A stretch of DNA of 27,012 nt from Larix sibirica (lineage: Eukaryota > Streptophyta > Pinopsida > Pinales > Pinaceae), in contig NWUY0300005671.1 of assembly GCA_004151065.3 (NCBI GenBank), forward strand, positions 1 to 27,012, given 5' to 3'. Under the pieces are notes generated by a model that was not told where the DNA came from, ran no database searches, and saw nothing but the letters and a program-made list of their open reading frames with translations. Both the position numbers and the translations under genes were made by a program. Below, piece by piece: positions 7,901-17,635 of this stretch; the stretch's first letter is position 1, and every line of letters begins with the position of its first letter.

Positions 7901-9918
7901 TTTGATAAACCATTTGATGATACAAATATCACCCCATAGCCCTTGTCCATTGTGATATCTCGATTCTGAAGCACACAAAGAAATTTGATTTAGGTATATA
8001 GTAACATCTCTTACATTATGTAGCTCTAACAGGAAGTCAATAGCCAAGTCTGTTCACATTGATGAAAGAGATAATGGGCCTTTTTGTTCTAATAAAACAC
8101 GAAAATGGTTCATGATCCTATTTTCTCAAATGATGCATAACGGAAGTGCAATAGAATAGCTAAGGAATCAAACAAGAAATTGCTTGGTTCATAGTAGAAT
8201 TTGTCTACACGAAACAATTCAAAGAAAACTAAAGTGTGATCAATTTATTTTGCATTTGAACCAAGTAATCAGAACATGGTTCTTGTATTACCAAAAAATG
8301 CCTGATTGGAATTTTGGATTATCATATTTATAAAGTCCATTATATAATGGCCAACTTTGCTACGTAGGGTAACTAGGAATGATAGGAAAGGAAATTGCAA
8401 GAAATTTAGGCCAAACAAAAAATACAACTTTAACATAGCTCTTTGAGCTACACCAAAACTATTAGATAATGGAACAAGGAACATTGTAAATCTATTTTCT
8501 AGTATTTCTATTTCCGAAAGATGCTATTGAACTATATTTGAATAAAAAACTATCTTAGGTTTCTTATTTTCAATTTAACATTGCATATAACAAAGCTATT
8601 GCAAAAGGGAGAGAAAGTTAATTTCTTTTGTAAATGTAACATGAAAATAATCCATTGAAACATTGTCAATATTGTCAAGGAACACATGCTTTTCCAAAAC
8701 TTGTTCATTAGACAATGCTTTATTGGAAATTGTTATTTTGAAATGTAAAGATATTTTCTGGTTTGTTGTTATTTTATGAAACCAAGAAATAGGTTCTAGT
8801 TAGGATTCCATGGACAATAATTTGGAAGTAGTAAACAATCTTAATGGAAACAATATTCTAACCACAACATAATAGGAACTGTTGTCAAACACTATGGTAT
8901 TTTTGAAAGAAGAATGGAGGAAGAGATTGCATATCCAAGTGACCATTGCAAAATCCATTAGCCAACCAAACATAGCCATTAAAAAAAAAAGAACAATGAA
9001 ATTTTGTACAAGGACAAATGAGTGAAATAGAGTTTTGGTTGCTTAGAATATTGGCCAATGGAAGGGAGATTTTATCATTCCACTTTGTTTTTCGTTGCAT
9101 GCATCAAATACTAGCTAGTTGGTAAATTGTCTACCAATCTATACACTATAGCTAATATTAATTTAATTGTTGGTAAAATACATCACAGAAGACCAACAAA
9201 ATACCAATCAACAATGGGGAAAGAAAACAGAAAAATCTATGAAACAAATTTATTTGAAAAATAAAATACCAGGAGACTGGAATACTACATTAAGAGTATG
9301 ATTTTTTAGTTAAGGTAGTCATAACATGCAATTGAAACTACATAATGACATAGGGATCTAGACATAGACTTAGATCAAAGACCAGTGCCAAGGGAAATAT
9401 ACTGACACATTTCCACTAAGTGAATTCTTAAGACAATAGTCAATTTAGTCAATTGCAAGTAATGATGACATTGCCAATCTAAATTAATCATGAAACTAGA
9501 TAAAAAAACAATTTACCTTATCTTAAGCAAGTGGGGTGGATACGTGAGTAAGTGTTGTTGCAACTGTGAAAAAGATATTCTTAAATATAAAGTCAACAAA
9601 TTCAAAATAGGACACAAAGAAAAAAACTTTTACCAAAAAAAAAAGATACAATATTATGACAACAATCAACATACACAACCATCATGTGTTCAAGGGAAAG
9701 ACATAATACATTCAACAAACCCTATGTTTTTGGAAAACAGACTAGCTTTACAAGAAACACAATCATCAATTGCCATGCAACCATTGTATCAATTATTTCA
9801 ATGTATAAGAGTACAATGAACAATATCCAAAATTATTTTCTAGCAAATGGAAAACAAATTACTTTTTTTAGCGTTCTTGATATCCAAAATATGCCAGAAT
9901 TGGTAATGAGGTTTCGAC
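7901..9918. other. Unassigned AT-rich DNA between elements 1 and 2
   Basis: No gene, RNA or transposon domain was recognised on either strand. Short open frames (8269..8484, 8885..9100, 9490..9819) are low-complexity, rich in Phe/Leu or Lys, and lack motifs. I looked for the missing RT, RNase H and integrase motifs of element 2 on the minus strand and did not find them. The stretch may be older degraded repeat or intron-like DNA. Confidence 0.5.
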
Positions 9919-10160
9919 TAGTGTTCCATCCTTCTTTCTGGAAAAAAAAAGGAGCTCTCCAGAGGGAAACATTAGGTCCCATGTAATATTTTTCCATTAA
10001 TTCATGTAACTGCAATTTGAGTTCCACTAAATCTAGTGTACTCATTTGGTAGGGTTCTCTTGAAATAGGTACTACTATAAGCACTAGATCATTGGTGAAT
10101 TCCAAGTCTCTCTAGGGAAGAAAACATGGTACTTCCTCTAGAATCACATCTTGGAATTCC
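9919..10160 (-). pseudogene. Reverse transcriptase N-terminus, element 2, truncated
   Basis: The minus strand reads FPIFMEFQDVILEEVPCFLP, a TAG at 10112..10114, then RDLEFTNDLVLIVVPISREP, YQMSTLDLVELKLQLHELM and SLWRAPF. This is the Ty3/gypsy protease-RT junction: the EFxDVxxEEVP...RxxxFxIDLVPGxxP...YRMSxxELxELKxQLxEL...SPWGAPV pattern. A run of nine A (9942..9950) coincides with a frame change, after which KKDGTL appears in the next frame. Beyond that no RT sequence is recognisable, so the palm with YxDD is missing. The gene cannot yield an active enzyme. Confidence 0.88.
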
Positions 10161-10740
10161 ATGAAAATAGGAAAATATTTCAACTTATATTCATATTCTT
10201 TTCCAAAATCAATTACTTGCAACATATATAACTTGCTTCCATTTCTAGCACTGCATTTTTTATGCAAGGAAAAGATTTTCCTCATCGATACTTTGTGGCG
10301 TTTTCCATTTATGGTTTTAACATTCCCTTTGCCATATTTACATGTGAAAGTATGTGTGCAGCAGTTTAGGATAGCTTTATTCTTCTCCAACTAGTCCATT
10401 CATATGAGCAAATCATAGGATCCAAAAGGAAAAATATTCAAATCTTCTATTGTTGGCATTTAATCCAACTCTACCATACAATCTTTAATAAACTCAGATA
10501 AATTGTTTTTGGTTTATGTATCCAAATGTACTAACCTAGGCTGCTTAAATTTTCTTTTTTTCAACATAGATTTGTCACAAATTGAAGGGGAAACATAACT
10601 TTTACAAGAGCCTGGATTGAAGCATATCGGAAATATATTTGCCAAAAAATTTTTCCTTCAAATTCCATGATAAAAAACTGATACTCATCCTGTCAATTGT
10701 CCAAGGCTATATAGATCCTTGGAACTCTGGCCATATCATT
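10161..10740 (-). pseudogene. Retropepsin-like protease, element 2, disrupted
   Basis: The minus strand begins MARVPRIYIALDNWQDEYQF and FEGKIF, then shifts frame to CFNPGSCKSYVSPSIC. The active-site triplet, normally Asp-Ser-Gly, reads Asn-Pro-Gly (10610..10618). It continues with a LSEFIKDCMVELD stretch, NIFPFGSYDLL, and the open piece EKNKAILNCCTHTFTC with KVSMRKIF and GSKLYMLQVIDFGKEYEYKL. The GSYDxLIGMDWLExxxAxLxC pattern is typical of plant Ty3/gypsy proteases and is here broken by stops at both expected Gly/Trp positions. The domain leads without a frame change into the RT N-terminus. Both the catalytic Asp substitution and the stops make it inactive. Confidence 0.8.
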
Positions 10741-10839
10741 TATTGTAGTAGATTGTTATGTATTGTGAATAGTTCTATTAGTTTTACATTTCTGAGTGAT
10801 GTCTACTTGATGGTGATATTCACTACAACCCAACTTTGA

Positions 10840-11860
10840 AGACGCAAGAGTTCATGTGTTATCCCCTTTTGGTTTATTTCCCATTGTTCCAACAAGTTGA
10901 TTTATGCTTTGGGCAGGAGCATTCTGTTGAAATTTAGTTCTTCCATATTCATTTTTATTTTGAAAGGACTTAGTCTAGTTACTAAATGCATAGGGATTGT
11001 ACCATTTATTTTCTTGCTCAACCCTCTACTTCTTCTTCTCTCACAAGCTTTGTAGGTTTTCAGTTATGTGTTGGCTCTGTACATAATAGATTTTTTCCTT
11101 GTGAAAGGTCTCTTCCAGGTCCTTTGGATAGAAAAAATCCAATCTGTCTCGGAAATGATGAGGTAAACAACTCCAGAACCTTTGAATTCTAATGTTTTCT
11201 TCCTTAATGTATGGAATATAATGCAATAATTCCAAAATTACGTTAATTAGATCATCCATATTCAGTTATCACATCTTGAGTTCATGCAACCCTTTTATTT
11301 TATTGTCATAGAATTTCTCTGACAAATACTTCTTTCAAAAGTATTCCTTGAATTCCTTCGAGTTGATGGACTTTTCTTTAATATTTTTGGTTTCCTTTAG
11401 ATATTTCCACCATATATATGCCTTGGTGGTGAGATTAAACACAACCAATTGGGCTTTCATGTTCCTGTCATAGTTGTAAATTTAAAATTACTTCTTCATA
11501 CCAAACAACCATGCTTCAGTTTCTTCACTTGTATTCACCTTGCCATTAAAGGTAGGTGGTTTGATCTTCCTGAACTCCCCTTGTAGTTTGTTGGAAAAAA
11601 TTTACTTATGCTTTTTCTTCGGAGGCGATCTCATCATGCTTTCATTGTTTGAGTTATCTCAGGAAGTCTCTTTGTTTTTAGGTGATTTGCTTTCATCTCG
11701 GGTGGAGGTTTTGAATTTGGTTGATTTCTCCTAAAACCTTTTTCTTGTGATCCTTTGTTGCCTCCATTGCTGAAAATATGAGCAGGTTGTACTATATATA
11801 TGATTCCAATACGTTTATGCAATAGGATAGTGTTGATATCATGTTGCTCTTCCAAGGATT
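10840..11860 (-). pseudogene. Gag, element 2, disrupted
   Basis: Capsid precursor of element 2. On the minus strand a short hydrophilic leader with Pro/Lys-rich sequence (11634..11855) is followed by GEFRKIKPPTFNGKVNTSEE, TEAWLFGMKK, then MKAQLVVFNLTTKAYIWWKY, KEFKEY, YLSEKFYDNKIKGLHELKM and MDDLINVILELLHYIPYIKE, with LPHHFRDRLDF. This is the classic plant Ty3/gypsy Gag core with the F(x)G...W...A...WW and MxVxxYxxxF-like spacing. A Gln/Asn-rich stretch (about 10900..10990) leads to a position around 10850 where a zinc knuckle is expected; only a decayed remnant (GCSEYHHQVDITQKC) is seen. Stops and frame changes are spread throughout. Confidence 0.85.
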
Positions 11861-12169
11861 TTATATTATCAGCCTTGAAACTCTATAGCTCTTCCTAAAA
11901 TCATTTTTTTGTTTTTAGCATCACTGAAGGAGTTTTTTTTCTTCAGTCAAATTTCAACTCAACACACATATTTTATTCAGGTGGAAATCCATCTCCCACC
12001 CTAAGTTGATTGCACACCTCACTCATATTTTCAGGATCTTCTAAATTTTTGAGTGACTTGATTCTTTTCAAAGTTGTTTTCTTCCCACTTCCTAAAATTT
12101 AAACACTTTATTAGTTACACATTAAAATCTCAATGGAGTAGCTGAGTCCATAAGGTCCAAGTGTTGTAA
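11861..12169 (-). other. Leader and putative N-terminal coiled-coil region of element 2 Gag
   Basis: Between the primer-binding site and the recognisable Gag core. Near 11840..11880 the minus strand encodes a charged heptad-like piece (DNIKSLEEQHD). The rest shows no motif; the original Gag start codon is not identifiable. Confidence 0.4.
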
Positions 12170-12186
12170 CCTCAACTCTGATACCA
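12170..12186 (-). other. Primer-binding site of element 2 (tRNA initiator Met)
   Basis: The minus strand reads TGGTATCAGAGTTGAGG. The first eleven bases are exactly complementary to the 3' end of plant tRNA-iMet (CTCTGATACCA), the primer used by most Ty3/gypsy elements. It lies three bases after an LTR end TTACA. Confidence 0.9.
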
Positions 12187-12411
12187 CTTTGTAATGTACC
12201 CAAAACATTTAGAATTTTTTATTCTCCTCATTCATAAACAACATAAGAATGTGAAAATCACGTCGAGAGATCATTATACAAGTGCTTATCTTTTCTCAAT
12301 GAAAGTCTTACCTTGTTTCAACGTAGCATACACATCATCTCCCTAGTAAGAATTGACTAGTCGGACACTTATCTTTTCTTGTTAGAGTGCTTAAACTACT
12401 ATGACTAAGCA

Positions 12412-12548
12412 TACAACTTAGATGGCTGCTTCCTCCTTCAACTATTTACCAATAACCATATTAGTCACATCATTAAATTATACATATAAATGTTATACAT
12501 AATCATTTATTTTCAAGACAAGATCTTGTTGCAAGCGAAGCTACTCAT
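12412..12548. repeat. Direct repeat A, copy 1 (137 bp)
   Basis: Starts TACAACTTAGATGG and ends GCGAAGCTACTCAT. It matches 12675..12813 nearly base for base with about a dozen substitutions and a two-base insertion in the second copy. Confidence 0.9.
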
Positions 12549-12569
12549 ATTTCCTTGATTACATCCTAA

Positions 12570-12674
12570 TTCCATGTATTTAATTAGTTGAAGGGTTATA
12601 TTACCTTTTCTAAACATCCCAATTAACTTTGGGAATGAGCTTATGCTCACTTATTGTATATATATATATATATA
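12570..12674. repeat. Direct repeat B, copy 1, ending in a TA run
   Basis: TTCCATGTATTTAATTAG, then CCTTTTCTAAACATCCC, GGGAATGAGCTTATGCTCAC and a TA run. It matches the later copy 13114..13216 (CTTTTCTAAACACCC, GGGCAATGATCTTATACTCA, TATATATA) with clear divergence. The TA run on the minus strand could serve as TATA box. Confidence 0.7.
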
Positions 12675-12676
12675 TA
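12657..12676. repeat. (TA)10 microsatellite
   Basis: Ten TA dinucleotides at the end of repeat B and the start of the second unit. On the minus strand it is also the strongest TATA-box candidate of the element 2 LTR. Confidence 0.9.
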
Positions 12677-12813
12677 CAGCTTAGCTGGCCACTTCCTCCT
12701 TCACCTATTTACCATTAACCATATTAGTCGCATCATTAAATTATACATATAAATGTTATACATTTAATCATTTATTTTCAAGACGAGATCTTGCTGCAAG
12801 CAAAACTACTCAT
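12675..12813. repeat. Direct repeat A, copy 2 (139 bp)
   Basis: Starts TACAGCTTAGCTGG and ends GCAAAACTACTCAT; second copy of 12412..12548. Confidence 0.9.
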
Positions 12814-13113
12814 CTTGCCTTTTTTTCAAGTCGAAAAAAAGGTAACTTGATATTCATTATATGAATCAAAGTTACAATTTTCCAATACTGTTGTTCAAGC
12901 CTTATGCAAAAGGGCTTTCATAATCATGAATCCAACTCTTACAAAATATCCATCATTTCTAGAAATTTTGAATATCTTAAAAAAGACTCATAAGAATCCT
13001 ACTATGAAAAGAGACATATAATCAATACATAATGCCTTCTTTCAATAAAAAAGAATCACAAAATACTAATTTAGATGCTGTCCAAAACATACTAAAAACC
13101 GCTTCAAGAAAAA
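12814..13113 (-). mobile_element. Insertion of about 300 bp, possibly a 5'-truncated LINE 3' end
   Basis: The segment interrupts the second repeat unit: repeat A copy 2 ends at 12813 and repeat B copy 2 starts at about 13114, while in unit 1 they are about 20 bp apart. On the minus strand it ends with TGAATATCAAGTTACC, a T run, CGACTTG and seven A (12821..12827), an arrangement seen at 3' ends of plant LINEs. A clear target-site duplication was not found, so the class is tentative, although the insertion itself is well supported by the repeat structure. Confidence 0.4.
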
Positions 13114-13216
13114 TTCCATTTAGTTAATTAACAGAGAGGTTATTTAACTTTTCTAAACACCCGAGGTACTTGGGCAATGATCTTATACTCACTCTTATAT
13201 ATATAGATAGATATAT
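13114..13216. repeat. Direct repeat B, copy 2, ending in TATA run
   Basis: Diverged copy of 12570..12674, with TTCCATTTAGTTAATTAA, CTTTTCTAAACACCC, GGGCAATGATCTTATACTCA and TATATATAGATAGATATATA. Confidence 0.65.
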
Positions 13217-14423
13217 AGAACATGAATTTGATAACCATACTTAATTACAAACTAAATTTATTGACATAACCCATCCCCTAGGTCGTGGCATCCTACCACA
13301 TTACCATAACACATTAACTTACCATAACACATTAACTTAGGGTTGTGCTTACCCCCTAGGGTTAATGCGGAGAGACTACATGAACCATATCTCACCCTAA
13401 GTTATCATGATGCATCCAGATGGAGAGTGGGTGGCGTCGATCCCACTTAGTGACCACAATAGATTAATATCAGTCCCCATAAAGGGGGGTTATTTTGCTA
13501 GATCGTGGTAGAGAAATTTACTGCTTTTTAACCGAGATTGAGGGTACCTTACATGGCACGGTCAACCTAAGCAAAGAGAACCCTCCACTCCTATCTTATT
13601 TTACTGTCATCCAGTGAATTTATCAAGAATAACAATGGAAACAACCCCCCTCTTGATTTATGGATGTTACTCCCCCCTTTGGTTCTCATTTTATCTTAAG
13701 CTTGACGTGACTTTGTCGAATTCCTCTTGATGGTTATTTTGGTAGCGTCCAGATGGAGAGATCGTATCTCCTAAAGTGAGCAAGATCCCCTCCATTCACC
13801 TGATTTTAAATTTATTCATTGTATGCCTTTATATGTTGAGTCATTCTACCAGTCTCGATATTAGATAACTTGTCGTCATTTGCAGAACGAGGGGGATAAA
13901 CCATGGGTACATTCCATGGCTTCCTTGTCACAATGAACGAAGCTCTCAAACAATGATCACACCTGGATTGAAGCCCACGACGGTTGACATGGAGAGGCCC
14001 ATCACGTCCTCCTTCCTTCACATCATTCCCTCCTCAATAGGCAGAGGTATGCCCCAACATTCATCAAAAGATAGATGTGGTGGTTGCGTGTGATTTTACC
14101 ATGGTAAGTTTATAGAGGATGCTTGAAATTTTGCTTGCTATACATCACAGTAGGATAATTAGAGTACGAATTTGGATATTCGATACGAATAAAAATCAAT
14201 ACAAAAATATACAAAATATACATAACGAAAAAATCTAATACAAACAAAATATGGAAATAAGTTTCTTATCTAATCACTAAAGTCCCACATCCTCCCATCC
14301 AATTTTTAAATAAATATCTCCATTATAGAATTTTAGATTTAAATAGTTAAAAGACCATTAAACTTATCTTATAAACACAAAAAATAATAATTAAAATATC
14401 AAAATAAAATTATAAAACACTAA
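13217..14423. other. Unassigned DNA upstream of element 2
   Basis: Richer in GC than its surroundings between 13260 and 14050, then strongly AT-rich. It has short CCCCTAGG, CCCCATAAAGGGG and CCAGATGGAGAG (13417 and 13748) motifs. The one open frame (13812..14021, minus) has no recognised domain. It may be the outer part of a long LTR, but I cannot show this. Confidence 0.4.
13303..13338. repeat. Perfect 18-bp tandem duplication
   Basis: ACCATAACACATTAACTT occurs twice back to back (13303..13320 and 13321..13338) without a mismatch. Confidence 0.95.
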
Positions 14424-14495
14424 AATTAAAGTCTAATAAAATATACTATATACTATATACTATAATAATTAAAGTCTAATAAAATATACTATATA
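14424..14495. repeat. 29-bp direct repeat, two identical copies
   Basis: Identical 29-base copies at 14424..14452 and 14467..14495, beginning AATTAAAGTCTAATAAAATA and ending in CTATATA, separated by 14 bases of TA-rich sequence. It lies just before the N gap. Confidence 0.9.
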
Positions 14496-14546
14496 TATAA
14501 TACAATAAATAGTTATTAAAGTCTTAATATTAAAATAACTATATAC

Positions 14547-15406
14547 NNNNNNNNNNNNNNNNNNNNNNNNNNNNNNNNNNNNNNNNNNNNNNNNNNNNNN
14601 NNNNNNNNNNNNNNNNNNNNNNNNNNNNNNNNNNNNNNNNNNNNNNNNNNNNNNNNNNNNNNNNNNNNNNNNNNNNNNNNNNNNNNNNNNNNNNNNNNNN
14701 NNNNNNNNNNNNNNNNNNNNNNNNNNNNNNNNNNNNNNNNNNNNNNNNNNNNNNNNNNNNNNNNNNNNNNNNNNNNNNNNNNNNNNNNNNNNNNNNNNNN
14801 NNNNNNNNNNNNNNNNNNNNNNNNNNNNNNNNNNNNNNNNNNNNNNNNNNNNNNNNNNNNNNNNNNNNNNNNNNNNNNNNNNNNNNNNNNNNNNNNNNNN
14901 NNNNNNNNNNNNNNNNNNNNNNNNNNNNNNNNNNNNNNNNNNNNNNNNNNNNNNNNNNNNNNNNNNNNNNNNNNNNNNNNNNNNNNNNNNNNNNNNNNNN
15001 NNNNNNNNNNNNNNNNNNNNNNNNNNNNNNNNNNNNNNNNNNNNNNNNNNNNNNNNNNNNNNNNNNNNNNNNNNNNNNNNNNNNNNNNNNNNNNNNNNNN
15101 NNNNNNNNNNNNNNNNNNNNNNNNNNNNNNNNNNNNNNNNNNNNNNNNNNNNNNNNNNNNNNNNNNNNNNNNNNNNNNNNNNNNNNNNNNNNNNNNNNNN
15201 NNNNNNNNNNNNNNNNNNNNNNNNNNNNNNNNNNNNNNNNNNNNNNNNNNNNNNNNNNNNNNNNNNNNNNNNNNNNNNNNNNNNNNNNNNNNNNNNNNNN
15301 NNNNNNNNNNNNNNNNNNNNNNNNNNNNNNNNNNNNNNNNNNNNNNNNNNNNNNNNNNNNNNNNNNNNNNNNNNNNNNNNNNNNNNNNNNNNNNNNNNNN
15401 NNNNNN
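14547..15406. other. Assembly gap of 860 N
   Basis: Only N bases. The left edge is extremely AT-rich with short repeats, a plausible reason for the gap. Any open frame spanning it is meaningless. Confidence 1.
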
Positions 15407-17225
15407 TGAGTCTACCCCTGAAATCTATTATCGAAAACGACTTGTCAAGTTTCAATCTAGAAATCATGTTAATATATATAATTAAATCGAAATCTCAATG
15501 TTGTTTTTGCAAACTCCATTTCAAAATCTAACATGCAACTTGTCTGCCAGGTTTCTTGTATTCAATGCCATATTCAACTCTATATTTACAAATACAAATA
15601 TGGATACAATTTGATTGTACAATATTCATACCTCATTGAATATACAACAATTTTCATACTTCCTCAAAATTTTCATACGGGAAATGTCAGTACAGCCAAA
15701 TTATGCTACTATGATATACATTACTATTCAATCATCCTTAGATAATTGAAATATCTTGAATACATCGATTTGCTCTTCTATTTTATAATCAGATAATTGA
15801 AATATCTTGAATACATCGATTTGCTCTTCTATTTTATAATCATAGGTAATAGCAACTCTTGCTAGAGGCCCCATCATTCATAGCTTCGTTCTTGTGAGGG
15901 ATCGATCTACCCTCTCGATCTTTGGATATGGACTATGAGGTCGACCCATTTATATGTATGTTGATAATAGGAGATACACTTATGCATAGCTATTTAATAA
16001 ATGGTATATTTTTGTGGTTTCACATAGATGGCTATGTAGCACACCCCTTAGCTAGAACTCGAGCTGACAATAGATATCCCCTCACCATGTCTCAGTCTAC
16101 ATAATAATTATTACCTTATACATGTGTTAGTGTGCATATACATCCATAGCATATGTATGAACTATTCAACGTAGTTTCACAAGAATAACATTAGCTAAAT
16201 CATATATTAATAAGTTTGACTAGCTTCCATTTATCATTTAAACATTTTCCAAGACATTACATTAATAATTTTATGTTGTACTTAGTATTTTTATTATGCA
16301 AACATTGTTGAACCGTCACAATATTTTGGTACTAATTCATATCTTCATTTTGTAGGTAGGTGATCTCGGATGGGAAGTGTTTGGAAACCAAGGTATTTTA
16401 TGTATTTTAACAACCAACAATAGTTTACTTTGTTTCATATAATCTGTCTATCAAACTGATTATAGGATCTTATTGTAGTTTCTTTTCCACTATGTCGAGG
16501 AATTGATTGTGAATCCATGTCTCCTAGAATAACTTCCTGAAACTCAAGTAAGTGGAATCCTTGGCCTATTCAAGCCTTCCTAGGCTTTTCTAGTTAGTCA
16601 AGTTGGGATACCTCAAGCTCTCAAATTAATTTATGCATTTATGCAAACACTTGTATCTGGACTATTTAAAAGATTCTTTTAAAAGGACTGTTATTATTTG
16701 TTTAAGTGACAATGTTTCCCAGATTTTGGGAAGTCTTAGATCTTGTTGCACATGCATTAGATTCATAGGAAAAATATAGTTTTCTAAAATTGTATCTATT
16801 AATATGATGTTTACAATATTTATAGATCTAGTTGCATATCATAATTATACATGCTTTCAAGTAGAAGAGTAAATGCTATATTTTTATTTTCTTTTGTCTC
16901 CTGTTGGGGTTTTCTAATGGTTTTGGATCCTTCCATGATTATCGAGTTCCTAGGGTGGTGCAACCTAGGATGATATCATCCGTTTTAATGCATATTGAGA
17001 AGGGCCACTAACTACCCTGAGTTAGTGACAAAGTTGGAATATTAGGCATGTAGATCTTAGACTAGAATTGTATCATTTGTGTTGTAGATATCATAGATAT
17101 AGTATATCTATGATTTTATTTCTTTTACATTTCACATCATATATTTTAGATATGTTAGATAGATTTTCCTTCCACTTAATATATGTGTGTGTGTGTTTCT
17201 TACTATATCAAGTCTTTTCTTTGTC
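15407..17225. other. Unassigned intergenic DNA right of the gap
   Basis: No supported gene on either strand. Open frames 15533..15745, 15922..16104 and 17068..17298 (plus) are short, lack motifs and have AT-driven composition. A short minus-strand piece near 16530 (LLEFQEVIL) resembles the protease-RT linker of element 2, but without enough context to call. The stretch holds the 51-bp tandem duplication listed separately. Confidence 0.5.
15741..15842. repeat. Perfect 51-bp tandem duplication
   Basis: Two identical 51-base copies (15741..15791 and 15792..15842), each starting GATAATTGAAATATCTTGAA and ending TTTTATAATCA. No mismatch, so a recent event or an assembly duplication. Confidence 0.97.
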
Positions 17226-17254
17226 ATCATTTACTTTATACAAGCCTAATGTAA

Positions 17255-17635
17255 TAGATTCTCAAGGCCAATACCACAGTTGGGAACAATATACTTAGTG
17301 AATATGTACTTGATCTATTCCCAATGCAACAATTAGAGATCTCATTGATAATAATAATAATGATACTACTACTAATAATAATAACACCACTTGTACTACA
17401 TCGGTTTCCCAATGCAAGTGTTAGGCAAAGATCAAATTAATAAATATTCTGCACTAGGATCTCCTGCCCAATGCAGTAGTTAGGATCATTTTATATAATC
17501 AATTTATTGTACTAGATTCTACTTCCCAATGAAGCAATTAGGAACATATAAAATGAATGTACTTGTATTAGATTTTTCTTCCCAATACAATAGTTAGGAA
17601 CACATATAAAATCAATATACTTGTACTATATTTAT
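17255..17635. repeat. Degenerate minisatellite, about six units of about 58 bp
   Basis: Each unit carries TTCCCAATGCAAtAGTTAGGAAC-like sequence and, in most, CTTGTACTAGATT upstream of it. The CCAATGC-type anchor recurs at about 17267, 17320, 17408, 17467, 17525 and 17581, giving steps of 53, 88, 59, 58 and 56. The long step contains an expanded trinucleotide tract. Divergence between units is moderate. Confidence 0.8.
17349..17392. repeat. AAT/ACT trinucleotide tract inside the minisatellite
   Basis: Runs of ATA/AAT and ACT triplets (GATAATAATAATAATGATAC, then CTACTACTAATAATAATAAC), which lengthen one minisatellite unit by about 30 bases. Confidence 0.85.

Larger units (their letters stand above)
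9919..13216 (-). mobile_element. Truncated Ty3/gypsy LTR retrotransposon, element 2
   Basis: Minus-strand order: LTR (12190 upward), primer-binding site, Gag, protease and the beginning of RT. Homology stops just after the RT motif KKDGTL (9919..9936); the remaining RT, RNase H and integrase and the 3' LTR are absent. The Gag and protease differ from those of element 1, so this is another lineage. Frameshifts and nonsense codons are frequent. The truncation could be an internal deletion or a breakpoint of the insertion that placed the unrelated AT-rich DNA next to it. Confidence 0.85.
12190..13216 (-). repeat. LTR of element 2, containing a tandem duplication and an insertion
   Basis: The 3' end of the LTR is fixed by ...GTACATTACA (plus-strand TGTAATGTAC at 12190..12199) next to the primer site. 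The outer boundary is uncertain. The LTR contains a first unit (12412..12674) and a second related unit (12675..12813 plus 13114..13216), each ending in a TATA-like run. An unrelated segment (12814..13113) splits the second unit. The upstream limit at 13216 is where the repeat unit ends and may not be the true LTR start. Confidence 0.6.

Noticed and set aside
9490-9986. Two overlapping plus-strand frames of 109 and 100 codons
   Set aside because: Lys/Asn/Gln-rich composition without motifs; the right part is antisense to the element 2 RT.
13812-14021. 69-codon minus-strand frame with balanced composition
   Set aside because: No motif recognised and no supporting context. Possibly part of a long LTR or an old coding remnant, but not enough to call a gene.
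14469-15467. 332-codon open frame on the minus strand
   Set aside because: It spans the N gap; almost all residues are undetermined, and the real ends are AT-rich without motifs.
16355-16395. Short exon-like block between TTGTAG and GGTATT (GWEVFGNQ)
   Set aside because: Splice-like signals occur by chance in AT-rich DNA, and no neighbouring exons were found.
16505-16560. Minus-strand LLEFQEVIL resembling the protease-RT linker of element 2
   Set aside because: Only about nine residues match; the flanking protease and RT motifs are missing.
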